Shown piece after piece: positions 6,952-15,127 of a DNA stretch of 40,739 nt (the first letter of the stretch is position 1; each line of letters opens with the position of its first letter). Made by a program: the position numbers and the translations under genes. The notes beneath the pieces are model-generated. The model did not search any database. It saw nothing but the letters and a program-made list of their open reading frames with translations, and was not told the origin of the DNA. Origin of the DNA: an uncultured Clostridia bacterium (GTDB lineage: Bacteria > Bacillota > Clostridia > TANB77 > UBA1234); the NCBI GenBank assembly GCA_947164995.1, contig CAMUYU010000010.1:1-40739 (forward strand). The letters run 5' to 3'.

Positions 6952-8832
6952 CTAAAATCTAAGCGCTCTCATAGAATTTAGCACCGCAATTACAGTAACT
7001 CCAACATCTGCAAACACTGCAAGCCACATTGGAGCATGTCCCAAAAAGGCCATTATAAGCACCACAAACTTAACTATTTCGGCAAACCATATGTTCATTA
7101 TGGCCAAATTTCTAGTCTTTTTAGATATTTTTATTGCATCTACAAGTTTTGAGACTTTATCATCCATCAATACTACATCTGCCACTTCTATAGCTGCATC
7201 TTGTCCCAAAGCTCCCATCGCAACACCGATATCTGCTTTTGCTATAACTGGAGCATCATTTATTCCATCCCCTACAAAAGCAGTTTTTCCACTTTTTTCA
7301 GTATTTTTTAATATTTCTTCAACTTTATCAACTTTGTCTTGTGGTAAAAGCTCCGCATAAAACTTTTTAATTGAAAGCTTTTCTGCAAAATCTTTTGCAA
7401 CTTCCTCGTGGTCGCCTGTAAGCATTATAGTGTTTATACCATTTTTATTTAAATATTCTACTGCCTCTTTTGAATCTTCTTTAATTTTATCTGATATAAC
7501 TATATGTCCTGCATATTCGTTATCTATCGCAACATGAACTATTGTACCAACATGGTGACATGGTTTCCATTCAATGTTTAACTTCTCCATTAATTTAGAG
7601 TTACCAACTACTACTTCTTGCTTATTTACAAGTGCTTTTATTCCATAGCCTGAAATATCTTCTATTACCTTAACTTCACAATCATCGTCTTCATTTTTAA
7701 ACGCTTGTTTTAAAGAAATGGCAATTGGATGTTTTGAATATCTTTCAACATGTGCAGATAAATGAAGAAGTTTTTCTTCATCATATTTTTCAGGATGAAT
7801 TGCTACAACTTCAAATACGCCTTGTGTCAATGTGCCTGTTTTATCAAATGCAATGTTTTTAAGAGCTGTTAAAGTTTCTAAATGACTTGAACCTTTTACA
7901 AGTATGCCATGCCTAGATAGCGCCCCTATTCCACCCATAAAAGCAAGAGGAACTGAAACAACTAGAGCACATGGACAAGATACTACTAAAAATGTAAGTC
8001 CCCTAACTAACCAAGTTGGAAATATTTCCATAAAATTTCCATGTATTAATGGTGGAATTATAGAAATAGCAACTGCTAAAAATACTACTATAGGTGTATA
8101 AAATCTTGCAAATTTTGTAATAAATCTTTCACTCTTTGATTTATTATCTGTAGCATTTTTTACCATATCTATTATTTTTGAAAATGTTGATTCTTCGTAT
8201 TTTTTTGTTACTTTAATTTTAATATTTGATGTTAAATTAACAAAGCCAGCAGATATAATTTCATTTTCTTTAATGGTTCTAGGAACACTTTCACCTGTTA
8301 AAGCAGCAGTATTAACGGAAGAATTTCCTGAAATAACCGTGCCATCTAAAGGAACTTTTTCTCCAGGATAGACTTCAATAATATCTCCTACTTTTACAGT
8401 TTCAGGATCTACTTTTTCTACCTTATCATTTACTAAAAGATTAGCATAATCTGGACGAAGTTTTATTAATTCTTCAATAGATTTTTCTGACTTTCCCTCT
8501 GCGATTTCTTCAAATAGCTCTCCTATTTTGAAAAATAGCATTACAAAAACTGCTTCATGAAACATTGTTTCTGTATTTGGTAAAAAACCAATTGCAAGTG
8601 CTCCTATTGTTGCAACACTCATTAAAAATTCTTCTTCTAGAAATTCACCATGAACTAACTTCTCAACAGCTTCTTTTAATACATCAAAGCCAACTATTAA
8701 ATATGGTATTAAAAAAATCAAAAGATATTGCCAAATTTCAAAATTTGAAAATTTTTCAATTAGTATAGCTACTACTAATAAGATGCCTGACAAAACAATC
8801 TTTACTATGTCTTTTTTTGTTTCTTCTTCCAC
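6952..8832 (-). CDS. Heavy-metal P-type ATPase, Zn/Cd/Pb type
   Basis: A PIB-type ATPase that exports soft divalent metals across the plasma membrane. Numbered from the GTG used here, it shows TGES (179-182, actuator), CPC (286-288, transport site), DKTGTLT (330-336, phosphorylated Asp), the YSKHP metal-ATPase motif, and GDGINDAP near the C terminus. The last membrane helix has 'FADVGVTVIAVLNSMR', as in ZntA/CadA (PIB-2), so Zn/Cd/Pb is favoured over Cu. There is no N-terminal metal-binding domain, and the protein is 626 residues. The longer ATG frame beginning at 8868 was rejected: it has no RBS and lies at the predicted transcription start, whereas GTG at 8832 has AAAAGGAG upstream. No ArsR-type regulator is adjacent. 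Confidence 0.92.
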   Translation of the reverse strand: MEEETKKDIVKIVLSGILLVVAILIEKFSNFEIWQYLLIFLIPYLIVGFDVLKEAVEKLVHGEFLEEEFLMSVATIGALAIGFLPNTETMFHEAVFVMLFFKIGELFEEIAEGKSEKSIEELIKLRPDYANLLVNDKVEKVDPETVKVGDIIEVYPGEKVPLDGTVISGNSSVNTAALTGESVPRTIKENEIISAGFVNLTSNIKIKVTKKYEESTFSKIIDMVKNATDNKSKSERFITKFARFYTPIVVFLAVAISIIPPLIHGNFMEIFPTWLVRGLTFLVVSCPCALVVSVPLAFMGGIGALSRHGILVKGSSHLETLTALKNIAFDKTGTLTQGVFEVVAIHPEKYDEEKLLHLSAHVERYSKHPIAISLKQAFKNEDDDCEVKVIEDISGYGIKALVNKQEVVVGNSKLMEKLNIEWKPCHHVGTIVHVAIDNEYAGHIVISDKIKEDSKEAVEYLNKNGINTIMLTGDHEEVAKDFAEKLSIKKFYAELLPQDKVDKVEEILKNTEKSGKTAFVGDGINDAPVIAKADIGVAMGALGQDAAIEVADVVLMDDKVSKLVDAIKISKKTRNLAIMNIWFAEIVKFVVLIMAFLGHAPMWLAVFADVGVTVIAVLNSMRALRF

Positions 8833-8873
8833 TTTCTTCTCTCCTTTTTTGTGATATAAACTTTTCATTAATA

Positions 8874-8902
8874 ATTATATAGCTTTGAAATCTAAATTTA
8901 AA
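8874..8902 (-). promoter_or_regulatory. Promoter of the P-type ATPase gene
   Basis: Minus-strand TTTAAA, 17-nt spacer, TATAAT. The predicted transcription start falls near 8867, which supports the internal GTG start of the ATPase. Confidence 0.65.
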
Positions 8903-8922
8903 GTTACAAATTAAACAATATG

Positions 8923-8931
8923 TGGTACAAT
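8923..8931 (+). promoter_or_regulatory. Extended -10 promoter of the HD gene
   Basis: TGGTACAAT, an extended -10 with five of six -10 matches. No good -35 is visible at 16-18 nt. The start codon follows 23 nt later. It is divergent from the ATPase promoter. Confidence 0.55.
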
Positions 8932-8954
8932 ATGCCCGAAGAAGGAAGGTTAAA

Positions 8955-9428
8955 ATGAACAAATTAGAAAACTACAACTTAGAAAAAGATTTTTTAAAAT
9001 ATATAATTCACAAAGAATATTATAAGTTTTTAAAAGAAGAACTAAGCAAATATAATCAACATGGTCATACAACTATTTTTAAGCATAGTAGAGATGTTGC
9101 TTTTAATTCGTATAAATTTGGACGTATGCTAGAAAGAAAATTTAATTTTAAATTAGATTTTGAAAGCTTAGTCGATGCTGGATATATGCATGACTTTTTT
9201 ATGTATGATTGGCACGAAAAATCTAATTGGCATAAATTGCATGGTTTTACTCACCCACTAGTTGCTGCACAAAATGCTGAAAAATACTTTAATGTATCTA
9301 ACAAAACTTTAAAAATTATTAAATCTCACATGTGGCCACTAACTATCACAAGAATCCCAACCTCTAGAGAGGCATGGATTTTATCTATTTGTGATAAACT
9401 AGTTACTATTTATGAAGTTTTTAACTAA
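8955..9428 (+). CDS. Small HD-domain phosphohydrolase
   Basis: 157 residues with the HD superfamily metal ligands: H44 ('FKHSRDVA'), H79-D80 ('[10 protein letters not shown]') and D147 ('ICDKLV'), plus H100 in 'GFTHPLVAA'. This is a minimal HD fold, typical of small metal-dependent phosphohydrolases acting on nucleotides or related compounds; the substrate is unknown. The ATG at 8955 is chosen over 8922 because AAGGAAGG precedes it and the upstream frame overlaps the promoter. It is divergent from the P-type ATPase and is followed by the tRNA-His/Gln unit, with no terminator in between. Confidence 0.8.
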   Translation: MNKLENYNLEKDFLKYIIHKEYYKFLKEELSKYNQHGHTTIFKHSRDVAFNSYKFGRMLERKFNFKLDFESLVDAGYMHDFFMYDWHEKSNWHKLHGFTHPLVAAQNAEKYFNVSNKTLKIIKSHMWPLTITRIPTSREAWILSICDKLVTIYEVFN

Positions 9429-9452
9429 TCCTTGTATTTTGCCCAAATATAA

Positions 9453-9481
9453 TTGACAAGAGGCTAAAAATAAGTTAAAAT
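9453..9481 (+). promoter_or_regulatory. Promoter of the tRNA-His/tRNA-Gln unit
   Basis: Near-consensus TTGACA, 17-nt spacer, TAAAAT, 21 nt before the tRNA-His. Confidence 0.8.
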
Positions 9482-9502
9482 ATAACTTGCTTGTTTGAAG
9501 AT

Positions 9503-9580
9503 GGTGGATGTAGCTCAGTTGGTTAGAGCGCCAGGTTGTGGCCCTGGAGGCCGTGGGTTCGAGTCCCATCTTTCACCCCA
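9503..9580 (+). tRNA. tRNA-His (GTG)
   Basis: Cloverleaf with anticodon loop TTGTGGC between CCAGG/CCTGG arms. It has the extra G at position -1 opposite C73 that marks tRNA-His, and CCA is encoded. One weak acceptor pair (T-T) is present. Confidence 0.95.
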
Positions 9581-9601
9581 TTTTTTATAACAATTTAATA
9601 T

Positions 9602-9677
9602 TGGGCTGTAGCCAAGTGGTAAGGCACCAGACTTTGACTCTGGCATTTCGGCGGTTCGAGTCCTCCCAGCCCAGCCA
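9602..9677 (+). tRNA. tRNA-Gln (TTG)
   Basis: Acceptor TGGGCTG/CAGCCCA, anticodon TTG in the loop ACTTTGACT, discriminator G and encoded CCA. It is cotranscribed with tRNA-His, 21 nt downstream. Confidence 0.95.
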
Positions 9678-9678
9678 A

Positions 9679-9709
9679 AAAAAAGACACCTTTTTAAGGT
9701 GTCTTTTTT
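9679..9709. terminator. Terminator after the tRNA pair (bidirectional)
   Basis: AAAAAAGACACCTT paired with AAGGTGTCTTTTTT. It also faces the end of the convergent HD gene. Confidence 0.9.
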
Positions 9710-9729
9710 GTTTAAATTATTTAAGCTTT

Positions 9730-10557
9730 TTATCTACACTTTTCACGCATAATTTTGCAAGCAATTTCAGCGTCTTGTTTGTGCAGATGCTTTTCAAAGA
9801 TGTGGCAATAGCCATCCACAGCATCAAGCCAGTGAATTCCTTTTTCATCTTTATAACAATAACACTTGTCCCTCATTGCTTCTCTTGCAATATCGCCAGC
9901 ATTATTACAGGCATTTACTGCAAGCATGGCAGCGAAAACAAAGTATTCTGCATAGGTGCGGCAAAGAGTCATTTTATTGAACTTCTCTCCTCGTTCCAAG
10001 TACTCAAGCAAAACAGGATTTAAGTCTTTCTGGTCACGATAAGGATCATTTTTAATATAGTGCTTGTCGTCCCTCTCTTTTTCATCTTCCAAATATCCCA
10101 AAGCACCATTGCAGCCGTTCTCAACATCATCTGCAAGAGATACTATTCTAATGTATGGAAGCGCATAGTCGTGAGCCAAAAGGTTCATATGAGGTGCTCC
10201 ATGAAGTTGCATAACCTCGGAAACAACAACCCAATCAGGAGTAAGCTCACATTTTTCTGTTCTTATAAACTGTTCAACCATCTGCAAACCGATAAATCTG
10301 TGGTTTATTTCACGGTCGCTAAAATTCTTACTAACTGCCCATTGCACGCTCCTGCCAATATCATGGAGTTGCAAAGAAATCTTTAAAAGCTCAGGATTTA
10401 ATTCCTCATGTGGAAGCTTCATACCCAACCGAACAACATTTTCTACATGCTTAGTTTTTCCACCAAGTCCGCTTCTAGCAGGCTTCCCAAATAAAACCTC
10501 AGGTTTATTTAGGTCTGCAAACCTTCTCAGTGAATCACTAACCCGAATCTGTTTCAT
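9730..10557 (-). CDS. HD-domain phosphohydrolase (275 aa)
   Basis: HD-family metal sites are H37 ('KTKHVENV'), H65-D66 ('LQLHDIGRSVQW') and D143/D144 ('SLADDVEN'), with H119 in 'VMQLHGAPH' in between, the spacing of an all-helical HD hydrolase. The C-terminal part (150-275) is rich in Cys (C149, then 'KCYCYK' and 'EKCR'), which may be structural. Start ATG with AGGAGG. The gene is monocistronic with its own promoter. It is visibly more GC-rich than most neighbours, like the metallophosphoesterase at 1027-2289, so transfer is possible. Substrate unknown; nucleotide-like substrates are usual in the family. Confidence 0.8.
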   Translation of the reverse strand: MKQIRVSDSLRRFADLNKPEVLFGKPARSGLGGKTKHVENVVRLGMKLPHEELNPELLKISLQLHDIGRSVQWAVSKNFSDREINHRFIGLQMVEQFIRTEKCELTPDWVVVSEVMQLHGAPHMNLLAHDYALPYIRIVSLADDVENGCNGALGYLEDEKERDDKHYIKNDPYRDQKDLNPVLLEYLERGEKFNKMTLCRTYAEYFVFAAMLAVNACNNAGDIAREAMRDKCYCYKDEKGIHWLDAVDGYCHIFEKHLHKQDAEIACKIMREKCR

Positions 10558-10609
10558 ATTTCCTCCTTCTATATATGAAAAAGTCCTAAAAAAGTATCTT
10601 TACGCAACA

Positions 10610-10638
10610 AATATACCACACATAATGCAAAATGTCAA
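10610..10638 (-). promoter_or_regulatory. Promoter of the 275-residue HD gene
   Basis: Minus-strand TTGACA, 17-nt spacer, TATATT with extended TGG. Confidence 0.75.
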
Positions 10639-10752
10639 CCAAATAGAAGGCCTATTTTTCAACGTTTATCATATTTATTGCTAAAAGTCATTATATATTA
10701 TGTAAAATTAGACTCCTAATTTAAATAATCAACACTAAAGTCATGCTAAGAT

Positions 10753-10782
10753 AAAAAAGACCATCATTTGATGGTCTTTTTT
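10753..10782. terminator. Terminator after the queuosine-precursor transporter
   Basis: AAAAAAGACCATCA paired with TGATGGTCTTTTTT around a two-base centre; symmetric T/A runs. It is 12 nt past the transporter stop. Confidence 0.85.
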
Positions 10783-10794
10783 TATTATTGTTTT

Positions 10795-11454
10795 TTAACT
10801 TAATTTTTTTGATAAATATAAAAATGGTGTATCACACAATGCGATTACAATTTCTATTACTGTAGTTGTAGTAGCTATCGATATAATTACTGGAAAAGGA
10901 AGTATTCCAGCAAATGCTAATGTATTAAAGAAAAAGTTTTCTACACAATTACATAGAATTGTGGAAACATTATTTCTAAGCCACATTTTATCTGGGTACT
11001 TTTCTTTAAGCTTATTATATAGATGAATATCTGCCATATTACTAATAAAGAACATAAACATACTTGCAGATATTGTTCTTAAACTAATAGCAAATAAATT
11101 CTTCATTGATTCATTTACAACATCATCACTACTTGGTACAAACAATAGTGTTAATTGTGTAATAATTATAAATACAATTCCACTAAATACACTAATAAAT
11201 ACTCCCCTTTTTGCATCTTCTTTACTATATTTTTCTGACATAATATCTGTTGCTAAAAAAGTCGATGCAAATAAAACGTTTCCAAGACTTGTTGTAAAAC
11301 CAAACAAATCAATCATTTTACATACAGTTATGTTTGCAAGAATTGTAGCTATACTAAGCCATACGTACAATCCTTCTTTTTTAAATAGTTTTTCAATTAA
11401 AACTACCATACTAAATGTTACTACAATGTTTACAAATCCAAGTATAATATTCAT
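10795..11454 (-). CDS. Queuosine precursor transporter, YhhQ/VUT family
   Basis: About six hydrophobic segments cover nearly the whole length. Family signatures are 'ATDIMSEKYSKEDAKRGV', matching the TDxxSExYGxxxA pattern of COG1738, and 'DIHLYNKLKEKYPDKMWLRNN', matching the D-x-H-x-Y/F ... W-x-R-N-N pattern. Known members import queuine or preQ0/preQ1 for tRNA modification. The second ATG (11454) is favoured because GGAG lies seven bases upstream; the first ATG (11460) is only one base from it. The gene is 55 nt downstream of the MBL hydrolase, with no terminator between them, so it may be cotranscribed with it. A short preQ1-I-like element precedes the RBS. 219 residues, normal for the family. 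Confidence 0.88.
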   Translation of the reverse strand: MNIILGFVNIVVTFSMVVLIEKLFKKEGLYVWLSIATILANITVCKMIDLFGFTTSLGNVLFASTFLATDIMSEKYSKEDAKRGVFISVFSGIVFIIITQLTLLFVPSSDDVVNESMKNLFAISLRTISASMFMFFISNMADIHLYNKLKEKYPDKMWLRNNVSTILCNCVENFFFNTLAFAGILPFPVIISIATTTTVIEIVIALCDTPFLYLSKKLS

Positions 11455-11469
11455 TTTCATTCTCCTTCC

Positions 11470-11503
11470 CTTTTTTTAACTAGGATGTGTAGGTTAACTA
11501 GTT
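11470..11503 (-). promoter_or_regulatory. Possible preQ1-I-like riboswitch (degenerate)
   Basis: Minus strand: arms AACTAG and CTAGTT enclose a loop containing CTACAC (11487-11492). An A-rich tail (seven A) and GGGAAGGAG, the RBS of the transporter, follow. The hairpin, a UACAC core, the A-rich tail and placement at the RBS of a queuosine-precursor transporter all fit the small preQ1-I class. However, two to three extra bases sit between the core and the second arm, and the P2 pairing is not obvious. Confidence 0.35.
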
Positions 11504-11515
11504 TGTCGTATTAAT

Positions 11516-12148
11516 TTATTTGTTTAAAAATGAATTAAAACGACGCTCATCTTTTATAGTTGTTGCTTCATGATGTCCAGGATAAAGTACTATATCTTCA
11601 TATAGATTTAAGATTTTTTCTAATGATTTTTTCATATCTTCATCGCTTCCGCCAGGTAAATCTGTTCTTCCGTGTGATGATTTAAATATAGTATCACCAA
11701 CAAAAGCAAATTTTTCTTCTTCATTTAAATATATTACTGAATCATAAGTATGCCCAGGCGTTGAAATCATTTTTAGATAAAAATCTTTGTTATCTTTTAA
11801 AGTTATTATTTCATTGTCTTTAACATAATTTGCACCAAATACTGTTATATCTTCATCAAACATATATGACATGTTGTATTCTACATTTTCTAAATACTGT
11901 TTTGATTTTTCGTTTGCATAAACCGGAATTTTTAGTTTTTTAGTAATTTCATTGATAGCTCCAATATGGTCAAAATGCCCATGTGTAATTAGTATTTTCT
12001 CTATTATCCAGTCATTTTCTTCTATTTCTTTAATAATTTTTCCCGCTTCTGCTCCTGGGTCAATCAAAAATCCATGTCTTGTTTTTTCGTCTATATAAAA
12101 ATATGTATTCTCTTTTATGTATCCTTGAACTTCTAGTTTTTTTATCAT
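11516..12148 (-). CDS. MBL-fold hydrolase, glyoxalase II-like
   Basis: Metallo-beta-lactamase fold with the THGHFDH metal motif at 55-61, then 'STPGHTYDS', 'FVGDTIF' and 'YPGHH' supplying the remaining His/Asp ligands. At 210 residues it is a short glyoxalase II/YcbL-type protein without the extra C-terminal substrate domain of GloB. It probably hydrolyses a thioester such as S-lactoylglutathione or a bacillithiol analogue; the true thiol is unknown. Start is the ATG at 12148, with GGAGG seven bases upstream. The longer frame to 12172 is excluded because that ATG lies in the promoter -10. Confidence 0.88.
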   Translation of the reverse strand: MIKKLEVQGYIKENTYFYIDEKTRHGFLIDPGAEAGKIIKEIEENDWIIEKILITHGHFDHIGAINEITKKLKIPVYANEKSKQYLENVEYNMSYMFDEDITVFGANYVKDNEIITLKDNKDFYLKMISTPGHTYDSVIYLNEEEKFAFVGDTIFKSSHGRTDLPGGSDEDMKKSLEKILNLYEDIVLYPGHHEATTIKDERRFNSFLNK

Positions 12149-12170
12149 AATAACCTCCGCAGCATTTAAC

Positions 12171-12199
12171 ATTTTAGCATTTTATTAATGCCAACTCAA
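12171..12199 (-). promoter_or_regulatory. Promoter of the MBL-fold gene
   Basis: Minus-strand TTGAGT, 17-nt spacer, TAAAAT with extended TGC. It lies back to back with the divergent promoter at 12206-12234. Confidence 0.7.
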
Positions 12200-12205
12200 G
12201 ATATA

Positions 12206-12234
12206 TTGAACATATTTTAAATCAATGTTATAAT
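12206..12234 (+). promoter_or_regulatory. Promoter of the SAMHD1-like HD gene
   Basis: TTGAAC, 17-nt spacer, perfect TATAAT with extended TGT. The leader is about 70 nt. Confidence 0.8.
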
Positions 12235-12312
12235 CACAACATCATTAAATATTTTTAATTGCTAATAATAATTTAACAGCTTTAAATCTATATTTGAGAG
12301 GAGAGAATTTTT

Positions 12313-13380
12313 ATGCAAAGATTTTATGATTCTCTTAATACTGAAATCCGGAATTATTTAAGAATTTTATCTCCAGAACTTCCTTGGTTTCTTTTGGATT
12401 ATATGCAAACTCCAGAAATGCAATTTTTAGATGGTATTAGTGTATCGTGTGGTACAAATCAAACGAAAATTTATAATGACAGATATTATTATTCTGTGCT
12501 CACACATAGCTTTGCTGTTGCTCTTATCGCCTGGCATTTTACAGGTGATAAAGTGCAAACTTTAGCAGGATTGTTCCATGACATAGCTACCCCTGCTTTC
12601 AAACATTGCATTGACTTTTTAAATGGAGATTCTGAGCGCCAAGAGTCAACCGAAGAACGTACTGCAGAAATTATTAAAAGTTCTTCAACTATTAGAAAGC
12701 TTTTGAAAGAAGATAGTATTGATTTATATAATGTTATTGATTATCACATGTACCCTATCCTTGATAATCAAATGCCTATGCTTTGTGCAGATAGACTTGA
12801 ATACACACTTTCAGGCGGCTTAAATCAAGTTAGAGTATTTGAACTCAATGATATTTCAGATTTTTACAACGACCTTGCTATTCTTATTAACGAATATGGC
12901 AAACATGAATTAGGATTTACCCATTATGATTTGTGTGAAGATTTTATTCATAGAATTTCTTCTTTGTGGCCTCGTTGGGTTGAAGATGAAGACAGACTTT
13001 GCATGCAATTTATTGCAGACATTGTTAGCTTCCTTATTAAAAACAAATACATAACTGTTGACGATCTTTATTCTCACTCTGAAAAAGATATCATAGATAT
13101 AATCTACTCTCCTTACACTTCTCCAGATATTCAAAGATCATTTCTTGATTTTCAAAAAGCAACTAGGGATTCAATTTATAAAGGTGATACTCCACCTGTT
13201 GATGGCTCTTATTATGTAAGTGTAAAAGGCAAAAAAAGATATTTAAATCCTCTTACACTTTATGGAAAAGAAGTTTGCAGAATTTCTGATATTTCAAATG
13301 TGGCTCTAAAAGATATTACCGAATTTTTAAAGTTAAAACAGCATAATTATGTTGGATTTAATTTTAAATTTAGGCCTTAA
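12313..13380 (+). CDS. HD-domain phosphohydrolase, SAMHD1/dGTPase-like
   Basis: 355 residues. HD ligands are H65 ('VLTHSFAVA'), H89-D90 ('GLFHDIATPAFKHCID') and D160 ('LCADRLEY'), with H145 between. The HD-x(3)-PxFxH stretch is the one seen in the SAMHD1 / dNTP triphosphohydrolase group (HDxGHxPFSH), which suggests action on nucleoside triphosphates; this is inferred from the motif only. The C-terminal 100 residues are not recognised and end 'NFKFRP'. RBS GGAGAG, ATG start, own promoter and terminator. No operon partner. Confidence 0.8.
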   Translation: MQRFYDSLNTEIRNYLRILSPELPWFLLDYMQTPEMQFLDGISVSCGTNQTKIYNDRYYYSVLTHSFAVALIAWHFTGDKVQTLAGLFHDIATPAFKHCIDFLNGDSERQESTEERTAEIIKSSSTIRKLLKEDSIDLYNVIDYHMYPILDNQMPMLCADRLEYTLSGGLNQVRVFELNDISDFYNDLAILINEYGKHELGFTHYDLCEDFIHRISSLWPRWVEDEDRLCMQFIADIVSFLIKNKYITVDDLYSHSEKDIIDIIYSPYTSPDIQRSFLDFQKATRDSIYKGDTPPVDGSYYVSVKGKKRYLNPLTLYGKEVCRISDISNVALKDITEFLKLKQHNYVGFNFKFRP

Positions 13381-13382
13381 AA

Positions 13383-13411
13383 AAGCACCCCTTATGGGGT
13401 GCTTCTTTTTT
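13383..13411. terminator. Bidirectional terminator between HD gene and alr
   Basis: AAGCACCCC/GGGGTGCTT stem, TTAT loop, T-run on both strands. It serves the convergent HD and alr genes. Confidence 0.92.
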
Positions 13412-14498
13412 ATTTAAATACTCTTGGTACTCTTGAACTAACACTAGATAATATTTCATAATTAATTGTATCACATTTACTTGCTAATTCTTCTAATTTG
13501 ATGTTTTCATTATCCCAAATATATACATCATCTCCTAGTTTTATATCTTCAATATCAGTAACATCACACATAAAACTATCCATACATATTTTTCCAATTA
13601 TTTTTGCAAGCTTTCCTTTAATTAACACTTCTCCATTATTTGAAAAAGCTCTTCTAAAACCATCTGCATATCCTATTGGTACTGTAGCAACTTTTGTTTC
13701 TTTTTCTGTAATAAAACTTCTATTATATCCAATACTTGTACCTGCTTTTACTGTTTTCAAAAATGTAACTTTAGATTTTAGTTTTGCAATTGGTTTAATA
13801 TTTATTTTTTTCAAAGTGTCAAAAGATGCCTCATATCCATACATTATAATTCCAGGTCGTACCAAATTAAAATGAGATTCTGGATAATTTAATATTGCAT
13901 TTGAAGCTGCGGCATGAATATATTTAATATTTGGTAAAATATGTTTTGTGTTTTCTAATGCTTTATTAAATGACCTTAATTGAGAATGTGTATATTCATC
14001 ATCTGAGTCTGCTGAAGAAAAATGTGTATATATTCCTTCAACAATAACATTTTTAGGAAGACTTAAAATATATTCTTCTGCCCTATCTGGTGTAATTCCG
14101 GTTCTACCCATTCCTGTTCCAAATTCAACATGTACTTTAACTTGTTTTTCTTGCTCTCCTAGTTTCTTAGCAAAATCTATTGAACTTATACCAACTATTA
14201 AATTATATTCTATAATTTTTGGTATTTCTGTTTCATATGGTTGATTTAAAATAAATATCTCTTTTTGATATCCTATACTTCTTAAATAAACGCCTTCATC
14301 TACAGTTGCTACTGCTACTATGTTAAATTCATTAATAATATCTAATCTAGTATTTATATAGGTTCCGTAGGCATTTGCTTTTATTACTGGCATTATTCCA
14401 ACATTTTCACCAACTATTTTTCTAATTTCATTTATATTATGCCTAAAATTATTTGTATCTATTTCCATAATTGTAGGTCTTGTAATTTCTTCGTTCAT
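13410..14498 (-). CDS. alr: Alanine racemase
   Basis: PLP-dependent fold-type III racemase making D-alanine for peptidoglycan. The PLP lysine is in 'PVIKANAYG' (K40 from this start), the second catalytic Tyr in 'SIGYNRSF', and the C-terminal beta domain has 'CMDSFMCDVT'. Length (362) is normal. The frame extends to a GTG at 14507, but that GTG sits one base from the GGAG site; the ATG at 14498 is 10 nt from GGAG and is the likely start. It follows apt with a 5-nt gap, so translation is probably coupled. Confidence 0.93.
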   Translation of the reverse strand: MNEEITRPTIMEIDTNNFRHNINEIRKIVGENVGIMPVIKANAYGTYINTRLDIINEFNIVAVATVDEGVYLRSIGYQKEIFILNQPYETEIPKIIEYNLIVGISSIDFAKKLGEQEKQVKVHVEFGTGMGRTGITPDRAEEYILSLPKNVIVEGIYTHFSSADSDDEYTHSQLRSFNKALENTKHILPNIKYIHAAASNAILNYPESHFNLVRPGIIMYGYEASFDTLKKINIKPIAKLKSKVTFLKTVKAGTSIGYNRSFITEKETKVATVPIGYADGFRRAFSNNGEVLIKGKLAKIIGKICMDSFMCDVTDIEDIKLGDDVYIWDNENIKLEELASKCDTINYEILSSVSSRVPRVFK

Positions 14499-14503
14499 TT
14501 CAC

Positions 14504-15052
14504 TCACTCTCCAGTTTCTTCCTCAATATCTATAAGTGAAAATAATTTTTTATCATCATTTAAAGAAGGAATATTTAAAACACATCCATACCCAACAAGT
14601 GTTCCACCAAGTTTTTCAATAGCTGAAGCTATTGCTTTAATAGTATTTCCTGTAGCATATAAATCATCTATTATATAGAATCTTTTCCCCTCATAACTTT
14701 CATTTACCAATTTTGGAAGTTCCAAAATATCTTTTCCATACTCTTTTTCATATTCAAAAGAACATTCAATATAGTCAGGTGGTAACTTTCCTTTTTTTCT
14801 TACTGGCAAAATACCAGCTCCTATTTTGCTTGCCACAGGAGTTCCAAACAAAAATCCTCTTGCTTCTGGAAGAACCAAATAATCTATATTTTTATTTTTT
14901 AATTCTTCTACAAATTTTTCAGTTATTTCATTTAATACATTTTTTTGAATAATAAGTGGTGTAATATCTATAAACTCAATTCCATCAATTGGAAAATTCT
15001 TTTGAGTTCTAATGTTTAGTTCTTCGTTTAATTCATTCCTTAAAATCTTCAT
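14504..15052 (-). CDS. apt: Adenine phosphoribosyltransferase
   Basis: Type I phosphoribosyltransferase that salvages adenine with PRPP to AMP. The PRPP-binding loop is 'FYIIDDLYATGNT', matching the (V/I)DDxxxTGxT signature. Other matches are 'FIDITPLI' and 'EARGFLFG', the typical Apt hood and base-binding segments. 182 residues from the ATG at 15052, which has GAGGTG five bases upstream. The longer frame to 15079 lies in the promoter. First gene of an apt-alr operon; the stop TGA overlaps an alternative GTG of alr. The untranslated leader is very short, about 11 nt by the promoter. Confidence 0.92.
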   Translation of the reverse strand: MKILRNELNEELNIRTQKNFPIDGIEFIDITPLIIQKNVLNEITEKFVEELKNKNIDYLVLPEARGFLFGTPVASKIGAGILPVRKKGKLPPDYIECSFEYEKEYGKDILELPKLVNESYEGKRFYIIDDLYATGNTIKAIASAIEKLGGTLVGYGCVLNIPSLNDDKKLFSLIDIEEETGE

Positions 15053-15069
15053 AAAAACACCTCGAAAAG

Positions 15070-15098
15070 AGTATATCATATATGGAAAACAAACTCAA
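15070..15098 (-). promoter_or_regulatory. Promoter of the apt-alr operon
   Basis: Minus-strand TTGAGT, 17-nt spacer, TATACT. It overlaps the divergent radical SAM promoter. Confidence 0.7.
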
Positions 15099-15111
15099 TT
15101 TGTGATATATT
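15083..15111 (+). promoter_or_regulatory. Promoter of the radical SAM gene
   Basis: TGGAAA, 17-nt spacer, TATATT with extended TGA. It overlaps the apt-alr promoter on the other strand, so the two may compete. Confidence 0.5.
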
Positions 15112-15127
15112 CATTTCGGAGGTAACC

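Noticed and set aside
8833-8868. Twelve extra N-terminal codons of the P-type ATPase
   Set aside because: The upstream ATG has no RBS and lies at the predicted transcription start; the GTG at 8832 has AAAAGGAG.
9538-10023. A 161-codon plus-strand open frame over tRNA-Gln and the HD gene
   Set aside because: It starts inside the tRNA-His gene, crosses the tRNA-Gln gene and a terminator, and lies antisense to a clear HD protein.
1027-10557. A prophage or genomic island joining the GC-richer genes at 1027-2289, 6424-6813 and 9730-10557
   Set aside because: They are separated by ordinary chromosomal genes; no integrase, attachment repeats or structural phage genes are visible.
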